From: Roseateles asaccharophilus
Lineage (GTDB): Bacteria; Pseudomonadota; Gammaproteobacteria; Burkholderiales; Burkholderiaceae_C
DNA: 64,000 bases
Assembly: GCF_004362405.1 (NCBI RefSeq)
Contig: NZ_SNXE01000004.1
Coordinates: 161,964-225,963, forward strand
Direction of reading: 5' to 3'
Every line of letters begins with the position of its first letter. The first letter of the stretch is position 1. This document shows positions 47,711 to 57,200 of this stretch, one piece after another. The position numbers and the translations under genes are program-made. The notes beneath the pieces are model-generated. The model did not search any database. It was not told the origin of the DNA and worked only from the letters and a program-made list of their open reading frames with translations.

Positions 47711-48394
47711 CTAGAGGCTGTGCAGCTCGGACTTCAGGTACCAGGACTGCATGCGCTGACCATCCCAGACCAGGCTCACATGCTCGGCCTGGCGGGCCGG
47801 AGGCTGGGTGGCGCGCGGCGTGAACAGGGCCACGCAGCTACCCCCGGGTCGGCGCACGCTGTCATAGGCAATGCCCAGCGCGCCAGCTGCGCGCTGCTCC
47901 AGGGCAAAGCGCTGCGAGGCTTGGTAGCTCTGCGCGTCGTGCAGCTCGCCGCCTTGCCCACGCACATCCAGCAAACGAGCCCGCACCGCGACGCGGTAGC
48001 AGCGCAGGTCCAGCTCCAGCGGCGGCTCGGCGGTACTGGCGAGGAAACGTGCGCGGTGGTGGCTGACCTCGGCCACCGCCGTCTCCAGCGACTCGGCCGC
48101 GTAGTAGACGCCGTAGCTGCCGTCCGAGAAGCGCGAGCCCTCGGGGTTGAGATGGGTGAAGGCCGCCATGATGGCGCTGGTGCCGGGCCCGCTGATTCGC
48201 TCGGACGGCGGCACCAGGCTCAGATCGCCCACCTGCTGGCGCAGGCGCGGATTGCCCAGGGCCTCGATGGCGAACACGATGTCCAGATCGGCGGGCACGG
48301 CAACCCGCTCGAAAAGGCTGACCGGCGGAAAACGGCTGGGGATGAGCCGACAGCTGTCGGGCCAGAAGAGATCGCTCTCGGGTACCACGCTCAA
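47711..48394 (-). CDS. RES-domain toxin
   Basis: The 227-residue protein has a RES domain with GSRFSDGSYGVYYAAESLETAV, then ARLLDVRGQGGELHDAQSYQ and GIAYDSVRRPGGSCVALF. RES toxins are ADP-ribosyltransferase-fold enzymes; studied members (MbcT, ParT) break down NAD or modify metabolic enzymes. The Arg, Glu and Ser at these motif positions fit the active type. It begins 4 bases inside the upstream antitoxin gene, the normal antitoxin-first order of this class. It is convergent with sdaA, 12 bases away. Confidence 0.87.
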   Translation of the reverse strand: MSVVPESDLFWPDSCRLIPSRFPPVSLFERVAVPADLDIVFAIEALGNPRLRQQVGDLSLVPPSERISGPGTSAIMAAFTHLNPEGSRFSDGSYGVYYAAESLETAVAEVSHHRARFLASTAEPPLELDLRCYRVAVRARLLDVRGQGGELHDAQSYQASQRFALEQRAAGALGIAYDSVRRPGGSCVALFTPRATQPPARQAEHVSLVWDGQRMQSWYLKSELHSL

Positions 48395-48816
48395 GCCCAG
48401 CCCCCGCGCTGCGCATCCAGGTACTGGCGCACCGCATAGAGATCGGACACCTGGCCGCCCAGCATGCGCTCCAGGGCCGTGCCGCCGCCAAACAAGGGGG
48501 CGCTGTTGGCGCGGCGGATCCAGGCATTGGCCCGTTCTGGGAGGGGCAGCAGGATCTGCAGCGCGGCGTAGATGCCAAAGAGGTGGGAGAGGCGCTCCAG
48601 GGTCGCGCCGTCCAGGCCGCGCCTGATGCGCCCCGCTTTCCAGTCAAAGAAGGTGGTGCGGCCGCAGCCCAGCAGGCGCTGCTGCTCTTCATTGCTCAGA
48701 CCCCAGGCCTGGGCGATATTGAAAAAGGTGCGCAGCCCCGCAGCCGCGGCGGCCACAGACGCCAGGTCGTAGGCCGGGACGGCCGACTCCCGGACTTGGT
48801 GAGCGCTGAGTGCCAT
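48391..48816 (-). CDS. Xre/MbcA/ParS-type antitoxin (DUF2384)
   Basis: The 141-residue protein has an Xre-like helix-turn-helix (WGLSNEEQQRLLGCGRTTFFDWKAG) and a C-terminal DUF2384 region (ANAWIRRANSAPLFGGGTALERMLGG), which usually binds the RES toxin and blocks its NAD pocket. GGAGG lies seven bases before the ATG. The pair is autoregulated in known systems. A sigma-70-like promoter and repeated AGAACT/AGTTC sequences lie upstream at 48856-48906. Confidence 0.87.
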   Translation of the reverse strand: MALSAHQVRESAVPAYDLASVAAAAAGLRTFFNIAQAWGLSNEEQQRLLGCGRTTFFDWKAGRIRRGLDGATLERLSHLFGIYAALQILLPLPERANAWIRRANSAPLFGGGTALERMLGGQVSDLYAVRQYLDAQRGGWA

Positions 48817-48855
48817 CGGGATGCCTCCAACAGGAATCTGCCCCTGATGGCACTC

Positions 48856-48906
48856 AGTGTAAGTCCATTAAAGAACTTTTTCCATTGATTAGTTCGTTGC
48901 AGAACT
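48856..48906 (-). promoter_or_regulatory. Promoter and candidate operator of the toxin-antitoxin pair
   Basis: On the minus strand TGGAAA (48884-48879) and TACACT (48861-48856) are spaced by 17 bases, a fair sigma-70 promoter. AGTTC and GAACT form an inverted repeat at 48891-48906 upstream of the -35, and AGAACT recurs in the spacer at 48872-48877. These could be the antitoxin-binding sites. Confidence 0.5.
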
Positions 48907-48938
48907 CATCATCCGACCCTGCCGCCGCTAAGGCCGAC

Positions 48939-49955
48939 TTACTTCTTGGCGCGAATCTTGGCCAGCTCGGCCTGCGCCTCATTCCACAGCTCCATGCCCA
49001 CCTGGGTGGCCACGGTGGCGTTGATGCGAGTGAGCTTGTCGCGCATGCGGGCGGTCTCGGCGGGGCTCAGCTCGGTGATCTGCATGCCCTTGGCCTTGAG
49101 ATCGGCGAGTGCACGCGCGGCTTCCTCGCGGGTGTCCTTGCGCTCGAAGTCGCGGCTCACCACGGCAGCCTTCTGCAGCACGGCGCGCTCGTCCTTGGAC
49201 AGGCCATCCCAGAACTTCTTGCTGACGGTCACGATCCAGGGTGCATAGACGTGATTGGTCACGGTCAGGTACTTCTGCACCTCATAGAACTTGGCCGAGA
49301 GAATGGTGTTGTAGGGGTTCTCCTGGCCATCCACCGCCTTGGTTTCCAGGGCCGTGAAGAGCTCCGAGTACGGCAGGGGCACGGCATTGGCGCCCAGGGT
49401 CTTGAAGCTGTCCAGGAAGACATTGTTCTGCATCACGCGCAGCTTGATACCCTCCAGGTCTTCCAGCTTGGCCACCGGGCGCTTGTTGTTGGTGAGGTTG
49501 CGGAAGCCGTTTTCCCAATAGACCAGCCCCACCAACCCCTTGTCTTCCAGCTTGGCCTTGATCTTCTCGCCCACGGGCCCGTCGAGCAGCGCATCGGCTT
49601 CCTTGGTGTTATTGATCAGGAAGGGCGTGTCCCACAGGGCCATTTCCTTGGTGATACCCACCAGGGTGGCGGTGGAGCCCACCATCATTTCCTGGGCACC
49701 GCCGATCAAGGCCTGCTGCATCTGGGTGTCCGGGCCCAGGGCGGCGCCACCGATGGCACGCACCTTCATCTTGCCGCCCGACAGCTTTTCCACCTGCTCG
49801 GCAAAGACCTTGACCGCACGGCCCTGATTGCTGGCCTCGGCCAGACCATAGCCAAAGCGGATCAGTCGCGGCTTGATGTCCTGGGCCTGGGCCAGGGGGG
49901 CCAGTGCGGCCAGGGCCACGGCAGCCAGCAGGGTACGGCGAAGCGTCTTCATCAT
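48939..49955 (-). CDS. TRAP transporter solute-binding protein (DctP family)
   Basis: The 338-residue periplasmic receptor has a signal peptide (LRRTLLAAVALAALAPLAQA). LIRFGYGLAEASNQGRAVKV, then LVGLVYWENGFRNLTNNKRP and LRVMQNNVFLDSFKTLGANA with the conserved Arg that binds the substrate carboxylate, identify DctP. PYSELFTALETKAVDGQENP is the family signature near the C-terminal lobe. It is the last gene of a four-gene set with DctM-, DctQ- and gluconokinase-type proteins, so the ligand is probably gluconate or another sugar acid. Thirty-eight bases separate it from the permease. Confidence 0.9.
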   Translation of the reverse strand: MMKTLRRTLLAAVALAALAPLAQAQDIKPRLIRFGYGLAEASNQGRAVKVFAEQVEKLSGGKMKVRAIGGAALGPDTQMQQALIGGAQEMMVGSTATLVGITKEMALWDTPFLINNTKEADALLDGPVGEKIKAKLEDKGLVGLVYWENGFRNLTNNKRPVAKLEDLEGIKLRVMQNNVFLDSFKTLGANAVPLPYSELFTALETKAVDGQENPYNTILSAKFYEVQKYLTVTNHVYAPWIVTVSKKFWDGLSKDERAVLQKAAVVSRDFERKDTREEAARALADLKAKGMQITELSPAETARMRDKLTRINATVATQVGMELWNEAQAELAKIRAKK

Positions 49956-49993
49956 GGAGTCTCCTTGGTTGATTGAGCAGGGGCAGGAATTCG

Positions 49994-51286
49994 TCAGCGC
50001 ATCCACGCCACGGGCGCGGTCACGATCTGGGGAAACACGACAAACAGGGCCAGGATCAATGCATAGGTGATCAGGAAGGGGTTCACGCCCCGGATCACCT
50101 GGTGCATGGTCAGGCGCCCCACGCCGGCGACCACGTTCAGCACGGTGCCCACCGGCGGCGTGATCAGGCCGATGGCGCCGTTGAGCACGAACATCAGACC
50201 GAAATACACCGGATCGATCCCGGCCTTGACGGCAATGGGCAGCATCACGGGCGCAAAGATCAGGATGGTGGGGGTCAGGTCCAGCGCGGTGCCGATGATG
50301 ACCAGCACGATCATCATCACGGCCATCAGCAGGCGTGGCGACTCGATCAGCCCACCCAGCCAGCCACTGAGCAGGCCGGGTAGATCCGCCAGGGTGATCA
50401 TGTAGCTGGCCACCTGGGCACCTGCGCACAGGAACATCACGATGGCCGTGGTCTTGGCCGCGCGCACCAGCACCTGGTGCAGCTCGGGCAGGCTGAGCTC
50501 GCGATGGATGAACAGCGCCACCACCAGGGCGTAGAAGGCCGCCACCACGGCGGCCTCGGTGGGCGTGAACACGCCCGACTTCATGCCGCCAATGATGATC
50601 ACCGGCATCAGGATGGCCCAGAAGGCCCGGCCGGTGGCACGCAGGCGTTCGACCATCGGCAGCGCCGGCACGCCCGGCAGGTCCAGCTGGCGCAGCGTGA
50701 TCTTCCAGGCCACGATCAGGCCCAGGCCCATGATCAGGCCGGGCACGATGCCCGAGAGGAAGAGCGCCGAGATCGAGGTATTGGTCGTCACGCCATAGAT
50801 GACGAAGGGCATGGACGGCGGGATGATGGGCGCGATGATGCCGCCCGAGGCGATCAGGCCGGCCGAGGTGTGCATGGGATAGCCATGCTGGCGCATCATG
50901 GGCAGCAGGATGGTGGCCAGGGCCGCGGTGTCGGCCAGGGCCGAGCCGCTCATGCTGGCCATCAGCACCGCCGCGCCGATGGCCACGAAACCCAGGCCGC
51001 CGTGGATATGCCCGACCCAGGCCTGGGCCATGCTGATGATGCGGCGGCTGATGCCGCCGGCATTCATCAACTCCCCCGCCAACACAAAGAAGGGCACGGC
51101 CAGCAGCGGAAAGCTGTCAATGCCGGCCACCAGGTTCTGGGCCAGCAGCTGGGTGTCCCAGAAGTCCAGGGCCCAGGCCATGCCCGCGCCGGTCAGCACC
51201 AGGGCAAAAGCCATGGGCATGCCGATGGCCATGAGCACCAGCATGCCGGCCGAGAACATCAGAAATGCGAGCGCTTCATTGCTCAT
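49994..51286 (-). CDS. TRAP transporter large permease (DctM family)
   Basis: The 430-residue inner-membrane protein has about 12-13 helices. FPLLAVPFFVLAGELMNAGG, MASMSGSALADTAALATILL with the conserved SGSA(L)AD loop, and GGIIAPIIPPSMPFVIYGV are core sequences of the DctM subunit. It carries sodium-coupled flow of substrate handed over by the DctP receptor. The gene is 30 bases downstream of the small permease gene and in the same operon. Confidence 0.93.
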   Translation of the reverse strand: MSNEALAFLMFSAGMLVLMAIGMPMAFALVLTGAGMAWALDFWDTQLLAQNLVAGIDSFPLLAVPFFVLAGELMNAGGISRRIISMAQAWVGHIHGGLGFVAIGAAVLMASMSGSALADTAALATILLPMMRQHGYPMHTSAGLIASGGIIAPIIPPSMPFVIYGVTTNTSISALFLSGIVPGLIMGLGLIVAWKITLRQLDLPGVPALPMVERLRATGRAFWAILMPVIIIGGMKSGVFTPTEAAVVAAFYALVVALFIHRELSLPELHQVLVRAAKTTAIVMFLCAGAQVASYMITLADLPGLLSGWLGGLIESPRLLMAVMMIVLVIIGTALDLTPTILIFAPVMLPIAVKAGIDPVYFGLMFVLNGAIGLITPPVGTVLNVVAGVGRLTMHQVIRGVNPFLITYALILALFVVFPQIVTAPVAWMR

Positions 51287-51316
51287 GAGGGTCTTCTTTC
51301 TTGCTCAGCCCGGGGC

Positions 51317-51802
51317 TTACTCGACATCGACTTCATGACCCAGATCCAGGGCCTCGCCGCGGATCAGCTGCCACAGAGCCATCAGGGCTATGGCTACGGC
51401 GCACAGCAGGGCCGGCAGCGGCAGCAGGGCCATCGGATAGCCCAGCACCACCGAATGGCTGTCCATGCCCACCACCACCTGCTGCCAGGCGCCCCAGGCC
51501 AGCAGGACACAGGCCGTGATCACCGACAGCCGGATCAGCACCGTCATGGCCTGTAGCGCGCGGGGCTTGCTGCGCAGGGGCAGCAAGAGGCTGGTGAAGG
51601 CCATGTGCTCGCCGCGCGGATAGGCCGCAGTGGCACCGACAAAGACCATCCAGACAAAGAGCAGCCGCGACAGCTCCTCACTGGCCGCAATGCCGCTGCC
51701 AAAGCCGTAGCGCAGCACCACGTTGACGAACACGGCCAAGGCCATCACAGCCAGACAGGCCGCCATGAGCGCATCGGTGCATTTGCGCAGGGTTTCACTC
51801 AT
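51317..51802 (-). CDS. TRAP transporter small permease (DctQ family)
   Basis: The 161-residue protein has four membrane helices: ALMAACLAVMALAVFVNVVL, the amphipathic FGSGIAASEELSRLLFVWMV with the family EE(L)xR pattern, and two more before a basic C-terminus. The small subunit forms a complex with DctM and DctP. It overlaps the gluconokinase gene by 8 bases, and 30 bases separate it from the large permease. Confidence 0.9.
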   Translation of the reverse strand: MSETLRKCTDALMAACLAVMALAVFVNVVLRYGFGSGIAASEELSRLLFVWMVFVGATAAYPRGEHMAFTSLLLPLRSKPRALQAMTVLIRLSVITACVLLAWGAWQQVVVGMDSHSVVLGYPMALLPLPALLCAVAIALMALWQLIRGEALDLGHEVDVE

Positions 51803-52307
51803 GCTTGTTCTCCTTGTACGCATCCAGCCAGGACAAGGCCCGCTGCAACTGGATGTCGGGGGCCAGTTCGGCCGGCACCGCCACAACGCCCGGCTCGCCC
51901 ACCGGCGACTCCAGGGCTGCAAACTGGCTGTCCACCAGGCTGGCTGGAAACAGGTGCTGGGCCGCGCGGGCCGCCACACGGCTCAGGGCCAGCTCACGCG
52001 AGATCTCGATGAAGACAAAGCCCAGATCCGCTCGGGCCGCGCGCAGGCGCTCACGATACGCCCGTTTCAGCGCCGAACAGGCCAGCACCACGCCTTGGGG
52101 ATGGGCCTGCAGCTGACGGCCCAGCTCGTCCAGCCAGCCGGCGCGATCGGCGTCATCCAGCGCAATGCCGGCGCGCATCTTGGCGATCGAGGCCGGGGCA
52201 TGGAAGGCATCACCCTCCACATAGGTCCAGCCCAGTGTCTGCGCCAGGGCGGCACCCAGACTGGACTTGCCGCAACCGGCCACACCCATCACCACCACTG
52301 CCTTCAT
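51795..52307 (-). CDS. gntK: Gluconokinase
   Basis: The 170-residue kinase phosphorylates gluconate to 6-phosphogluconate with ATP. Walker A is VVMGVAGCGKSSLGAALAQ near residue 8, followed by GDAFHAPASIAKMRAGIALDDADR and VLACSALKRAYRERLR, all GntK hallmarks. The ATG at 52307 is three bases from a perfect GATAGCGCTATC palindrome, which a repressor could use to block both transcription and translation. It is the first gene of the TRAP operon, so imported substrate is probably gluconate. The longer frame to 52421 would run through the operator and lacks a good start. Confidence 0.92.
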   Translation of the reverse strand: MKAVVVMGVAGCGKSSLGAALAQTLGWTYVEGDAFHAPASIAKMRAGIALDDADRAGWLDELGRQLQAHPQGVVLACSALKRAYRERLRAARADLGFVFIEISRELALSRVAARAAQHLFPASLVDSQFAALESPVGEPGVVAVPAELAPDIQLQRALSWLDAYKENKHE

Positions 52308-52309
52308 TG

Positions 52310-52323
52310 GGATAGCGCTATCC
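52310..52323. promoter_or_regulatory. Operator palindrome next to gntK
   Basis: GGATAGCGCTATCC is a perfect 14-base palindrome, three bases upstream of the gntK start. An identical copy lies 119 bases away. The GCGC centre is typical of LacI-family operators, and a LacI-type gene is divergent from gntK. Confidence 0.8.
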
Positions 52324-52428
52324 AAATCAATCAAACAAAAGGCGGCGAGCTCAAGAGCCGACACCACCCGATACACCCAAGCGGCTTCCAGACGACGGCT
52401 AGGGGCCGGCCCGGATGGCAACCATGTT

Positions 52429-52442
52429 GGATAGCGCTATCC
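52429..52442. promoter_or_regulatory. Operator palindrome next to the LacI-type gene
   Basis: An identical GGATAGCGCTATCC lies 43 bases before the repressor gene. Two copies about 119 bases apart (roughly 11 helical turns) allow looping and autorepression. Confidence 0.8.
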
Positions 52443-52485
52443 TAGCTTCTCGTTACCATCGGGTTACATCAGGGAAACTACTGAA

Positions 52486-53544
52486 ATGAGCGCACATCGC
52501 GGCGAAACCACGCCGGCTGCGGAACGAGGGGCGCGTCGGCGCCGCTCCAGTGGGCGGGTCACCTTGCAGGATGTCGCGCAGGCGGCCGGGGTCAGTCCCA
52601 TCACGGTCTCCCGTGCCTTGCGAGGTGAGCGCGCCGTGGCGCCGGACCTGGTGGCGCGGGTTCAGGCCGCCGTGGACCAGCTGGGCTATGTGCCCGACCC
52701 CGCGGCACGCGCCCTGGCCTCCAGCCGCAGCTCGCAGGTGGCGGTGCTGATCCCCCTGCTCTCCAACGCCCTCTTCGTGGATCTGCTGGATGCGGTACAG
52801 CGCAGCCTGCTGAGCGCCGGCTACCAGACCCTGATCGGCGTCACCCACTACGACCCGGCCGAGGAAGAGGCCTTGTTGCGCAGCTATCTGCTGCATCGCC
52901 CGGCCGGCCTCATCGTCACCGGCTTTGACCGCAGCCCGGCCGCCGCTGGCCTGATTGCGTCCAGCGCTGTGCCCTGTGTGCATGTGATGGAGACCAGCCA
53001 GCGCGAAGGGGTCTACAGCGTGGGCTTCTCCCAGAACGCCGCCGGCCGTGCCATGAGCGAGGCCTTGCTGGCACGCGGGCGGCGCCGCATCGCCTTTGCC
53101 GCGGCCCAGCTCGACCCGCGCACCCTGCAGCGCGCTGAGGGCTACCGGGCCGCCCTGCAAGCCGCCGGCTGCTACGACCCGACGCTGGAGTTCCTGGACC
53201 CGGCGCCCTCCTCCCTGGCCCTGGGTGGCGCCTTGCTGGAGCGGGTGCTGGCTGCCGCCCCCGAGGTGGACGCCATCTTCTTCAACAACGACGACCTGGC
53301 CCAAGGGGCGCTGCTGGCGGCGCTGCGGCTGGGCATCAAGGTGCCCGAACGCCTGGCCGTGGCGGGCTTCAATGATCTGACCGGCAGCGACCAGATGCTG
53401 CCGCCGCTCTCCACCGTGCGCACCCCCCGCAGCGAGATCGGGCGCGAGGCGGCCGCCATGCTGCTCAAGCTGATGCGCGGCGAGTCGCTGGCCGAACCCC
53501 ACCGCGATCTGGGTTTCGAGGTGCTGATGCGCGGGAGCTGCTAA
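52486..53544 (+). CDS. LacI family repressor, probable gluconate regulator
   Basis: The 352-residue repressor has a basic N-terminal extension (about 25 residues) before the helix-turn-helix RVTLQDVAQAAGVSPITVSR. The hinge helix region YVPDPAARALASSR follows, then a periplasmic-binding-like ligand domain (VAVLIPLLSNALFVDLLDAV, and VDAIFFNNDDLAQGALLAAL). It resembles GntR of the gluconate system. It is divergent from gntK and shares the two palindromes. The effector is probably gluconate or 6-phosphogluconate, by context only. Confidence 0.88.
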   Translation: MSAHRGETTPAAERGARRRRSSGRVTLQDVAQAAGVSPITVSRALRGERAVAPDLVARVQAAVDQLGYVPDPAARALASSRSSQVAVLIPLLSNALFVDLLDAVQRSLLSAGYQTLIGVTHYDPAEEEALLRSYLLHRPAGLIVTGFDRSPAAAGLIASSAVPCVHVMETSQREGVYSVGFSQNAAGRAMSEALLARGRRRIAFAAAQLDPRTLQRAEGYRAALQAAGCYDPTLEFLDPAPSSLALGGALLERVLAAAPEVDAIFFNNDDLAQGALLAALRLGIKVPERLAVAGFNDLTGSDQMLPPLSTVRTPRSEIGREAAAMLLKLMRGESLAEPHRDLGFEVLMRGSC

Positions 53545-53864
53545 GGCCGAGACTGCGGGGACGCGTCTGAGCGCAATTGATGGGCAAATGAGCGGCGCTG
53601 CCATAGCCAGGCCACCCGCATGGGCCCTAGACTTTGTAACAAGTCAGCAGGAAGCGGGCGGCCCCGGCGCGCTCGGCTTCCAACATTGCCACGTTCAAAC
53701 GCGGCCATGAGATGCCGCTTGAGCCAGCGGCTCGTCTTGACCATTCACCAGCCCGCAGTCCGCCCATTCCTGGGCGGACCGGCGCGCTCGACGCTGCGGC
53801 ACGCCTGTGCCGTCCCCATCGCGGCCGATTCCAAGGGAATCCCGCAAGCACACGGAAATGCCCC
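53545..53864. other. 320-base gene-free spacer with two hairpins
   Basis: No convincing gene is visible; short frames on both strands lack start sites and family features. A perfect hairpin has stem GTCCGCCCA/TGGGCGGAC at 53758-53779, and a weaker one GCCGCT/AGCGGC at 53714-53731. Neither has a T run. They could form an untranslated leader or a small RNA, but nothing proves it. Confidence 0.4.
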
Positions 53865-54242
53865 ATGCTTCATCTGCCCTACCTGCCTCATCTGGCCTAC
53901 CTGTTCGCCGTCCTTTTTGTCACGGCGCTTGCCGCGCTGCTCATCCAGCACCGGCGCCTGCGCCGACAGGAGATTCGCATCAAGGTTCTCGTTCACCAGT
54001 CCAAGCAGCTGGTTCAGGCGCTTCAGCACTCGCAGGCCGAGGTGCGCTCGTTGGAGCGGCAGCGGCGTGATCTTTCCGAGCGACTCAGCAATGACGCCAA
54101 CAAGCGCAGACGCACCGAAGCCCGTCTGCGCCAGCTGATCGTGCTGGAGGATGAGGTACCGCAGGCTCAGGCCTCTGCCAACCAGTCCGGCTTTTCCGAC
54201 ACCGTCCCCATGTCCCTGGACGAGCTTCCCATGCGGGCATGA
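53865..54242 (+). CDS. Small membrane protein with coiled coil, unknown
   Basis: The 125-residue product starts MLHLPYLPHLAYLFAVLFVT, one membrane helix to about residue 25, then a basic segment (IQHRRLRRQEIRIK). A likely coiled coil follows over about residues 45-95 (QSKQLVQALQHSQAEVRSLE, then RRDLSERLSNDANKRRRTEA), and an acidic tail with VLEDEVPQ. I recognise no family. It is convergent with the RND permease gene, 16 bases away, and about 320 bases after the LacI gene. The frame extends further upstream without a plausible start. Confidence 0.6.
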   Translation: MLHLPYLPHLAYLFAVLFVTALAALLIQHRRLRRQEIRIKVLVHQSKQLVQALQHSQAEVRSLERQRRDLSERLSNDANKRRRTEARLRQLIVLEDEVPQAQASANQSGFSDTVPMSLDELPMRA

Positions 54243-54258
54243 AGACGGGCCGGGCGAA

Positions 54259-57200
54259 TCACTTGGCCGGTAGCGCAGCCGCCTCTGGCGCCCCACTCCC
54301 CACGCTGCCCGTGGCCGGCTTGCGCTCCCGCACCAGGTAGGAATAGAGCACCGGCACCACGATCAGGGTCAGCAGGGTCGAGGTGATCACACCCCCTATG
54401 ATGGCCCGGCCCATGGGAGCCTGGATCTCACCACCTTCGTTGAGCGCGATGGCCATGGGCAGCATGCCAAAGACCATGGCCGCGGTGGTCATCATGATGG
54501 GCCGCATGCGGATCAGGCCGGCCTGCAGCAAGGCATCGGCCACGCTGGCGCCAGCCTGGCGCGCATGGTTGGCGAAGTCCACCAGCAGAATGGCGTTCTT
54601 GGTGACCAGACCCATCAGCATCACCAGGCCGATCATGGAAAACACATTGAGCGTGGAGTTCCACAGCAGCAGGGCCAGCATCACACCGATCAGCGAGAGC
54701 GGCAGCGAGGCCATGATGGCAATGGGTTGCACAAAGCTGCCGAACTGGCTGGCCAGCACGATGTAGATGAAGATCACCGCCAGACCCATGGCCCCCAGCA
54801 GCCCCTTGAAGGCCTCGGCCTGATCCTTGGTCTGGCCGCCGACGTCGAAGGACAGGCCGGGCGGGAGCTGGGTCTCCTTGACCAGCTTCTGCACATCGGC
54901 CCCCACCTCGCCGGCGCTGCGGCCCTGCACGCCGGCAAAGATGGCCTCGCGGCGCTGCAGGTTCTGGCGGCGGATGACCTCAGGGTTGTAGACCGGCTCG
55001 ATGCTGGCCACCTGGTCCAGGGCAATGGGAGCGCCATTGGCGGCATAGGCCACGGGCAGCTTGTTCATCTGCTCGATGCGCTCGCGCAGGGAGCCCGGCA
55101 GGCGCAGATTCACCTCAACCTGGGTGCCGTCCGGCGTGGTCCAGTAGGTGGCGGTTTCACCATTCACATAGGCTCGCAGCGAGGCGGCCACCTGGGGTGG
55201 GGTCAGCCCCAGCTCACGGATGGCCGAGTCCTTGAGCTTGACCGCATAGGCGGGCAGACCAGGCTTGGCCGACAAGTCCACGTCCACGATGCCTGGGATC
55301 TTCTTGAGCTTCTCGGCAAAATCCTGGGACGCGCGCGTCAGCAGATCGGCGTCCGAGCCCAGGATGGCGACATAGATGGGCCGGTTGAAGCCTACCGACA
55401 CCTCGATGCCCGGGATCTTGGCAATCGCCTCACGCGCCGCGTTCTCCACCTCTTTCTGCGTGCGCTTGCGGCTCTTGCGGTCCGTCAGCGCGATGTTCAG
55501 CGCCGCCTGATTGCGGCCAGTGGACAGGCCCTCGCCGCTGCTGCCCACCACGGTGGAGATGGTCTTGATCTCGGGGAAGGCCAGCAGAATCTCCTCCACC
55601 TGGGCCACCTTGGCATGGCTGCGCTCCAGGCTGGAGCCCACGGGCATGCGCAGATTGATCTGGGTAAAGCCCTGGTCGGTCTCGGGCACGAACTCGCTGC
55701 CCACCAGGGGCGTCAGGCCCAGGGCCAGCACAAAGCTGCCGGCACCGGCGGCCATGACCACGCCGCGCGGCGTGAGCGTGGCCCAACGCAGCCGGCGGGG
55801 CGCCGTCTTGTCGCGTCGGCCATCGGCACCAAAGGGGCGGCCGTAGACCGGCAGCAAGCACAGACGGTAGCGGCGTCCCGAGAAGGCCCAGCGCAGGGTT
55901 CGCTCATAGACGGCGTGCAGCAGGTCCATCATGCGGTCGGTGCCGCGGATCAGGGCGCCGATCACGGGCAGGCGCTTCATGCGCGTGCCGGGCGGATCGG
56001 GCCAGACGGAGGACAGCATGGGGTCCAGGGTGAAGCTCACGAAGAGCGAGACCAGGACCGCCACCACCACCGTGATGCCGAAGGGATAGAAGAACTTGCC
56101 AATGATGCCGCCCATAAAGGCCACGGGCACAAACACGGCGCAGATGGCAAAGGTGGTGGCCATCACCGCCAGGCCGATTTCATTGGTGCCGTCCTCGGCC
56201 GCACGGTGGTGATCCTTGCCCATGCCCACATGGCGCACGATGTTCTCGCGCACCACGATGGCATCGTCGATCAGCAGACCGATGCACAGCGAGAGCGCCA
56301 TCATGGTCATGAAGTTCAGCGTGAAGCCGAAGGCATGGACCGCGATGAAGCTGGAGATCACCGCGATCGGCAGGGTCAGGCCGGTGATGATGGTGGAGCG
56401 CCAGCTGTGCAGGAAGAGGAAGACGATGGCCACGGTCAGCAGCGCGCCTTCGATGAGGGTGTGCTGCAGGCCCTTGAGCGAGCCCTTGACGAAATCGCTG
56501 CTGGCAAAGATCAGGCGCAGCTCCACGTCCTGGGGCAGGCTCTTGCGCAGCTCGTCGGCGGCGGCCTGCACCGCGTCGCCGGTCTTGACGATATTGGCGT
56601 CCTGCTGCTTGAAGATATTGAAGCTCACGGCCGGCTGGCCGTTGATGCGCGCCAAGCTGTCGGGCTCGCGCTCACGTTCCACCAGGGTGCCCAGGTCGCC
56701 CAGGGTCAGCACAAGATTGCCGCGCCGCGCCACCACCACGCTGGCGAACTGCTTTGGATCGCGCACCCGACCCTCCACGCGCAGCGAGGCGTCCTGGTAG
56801 CGGTCGGAGAGCAGGCCCACGGGCTGGTCGGCATTGGCCGCGGCCAGAGCCTGGGAAATCTCGGCCGGCGTGATGCCATAGGCGCGCAGGCGCAGCGGGT
56901 CCAGATCGATGCGCACCTCGCGCTGGCTCAGGCCGCCGATGTCCACGGTGGCCACGCCCTCCACGCGCTGCAGGCGCTTGGCGATGGTGAGCTCGCCGAT
57001 CATGGACAGCTCCCGTGCCGAGCGGGTCTTGCTCATCAGGGCCATCACCACGATGGGCTGGCTGTTGTCGCCCTGGAAGCGCGAGATATTGGCCGGCTTC
57101 ACATCCTTGGGGAATCGTGCCTGGGCCAGGGACAGGCGGTCGCGCAAGTCCTGCATGGCGCGGCCCATATCGGTGTCCAGCGTGAACTCCACGCTGGTCT

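Noticed and set aside
53758-53779. Hairpin in the spacer as a terminator for the LacI gene
   Set aside because: It has no T run and lies more than 200 bases after the stop codon.
53627-53866. A 79-codon minus-strand frame in the spacer after the LacI gene
   Set aside because: It is Arg/Ala/Gly-rich low-complexity sequence without a ribosome-binding site or recognisable motif.
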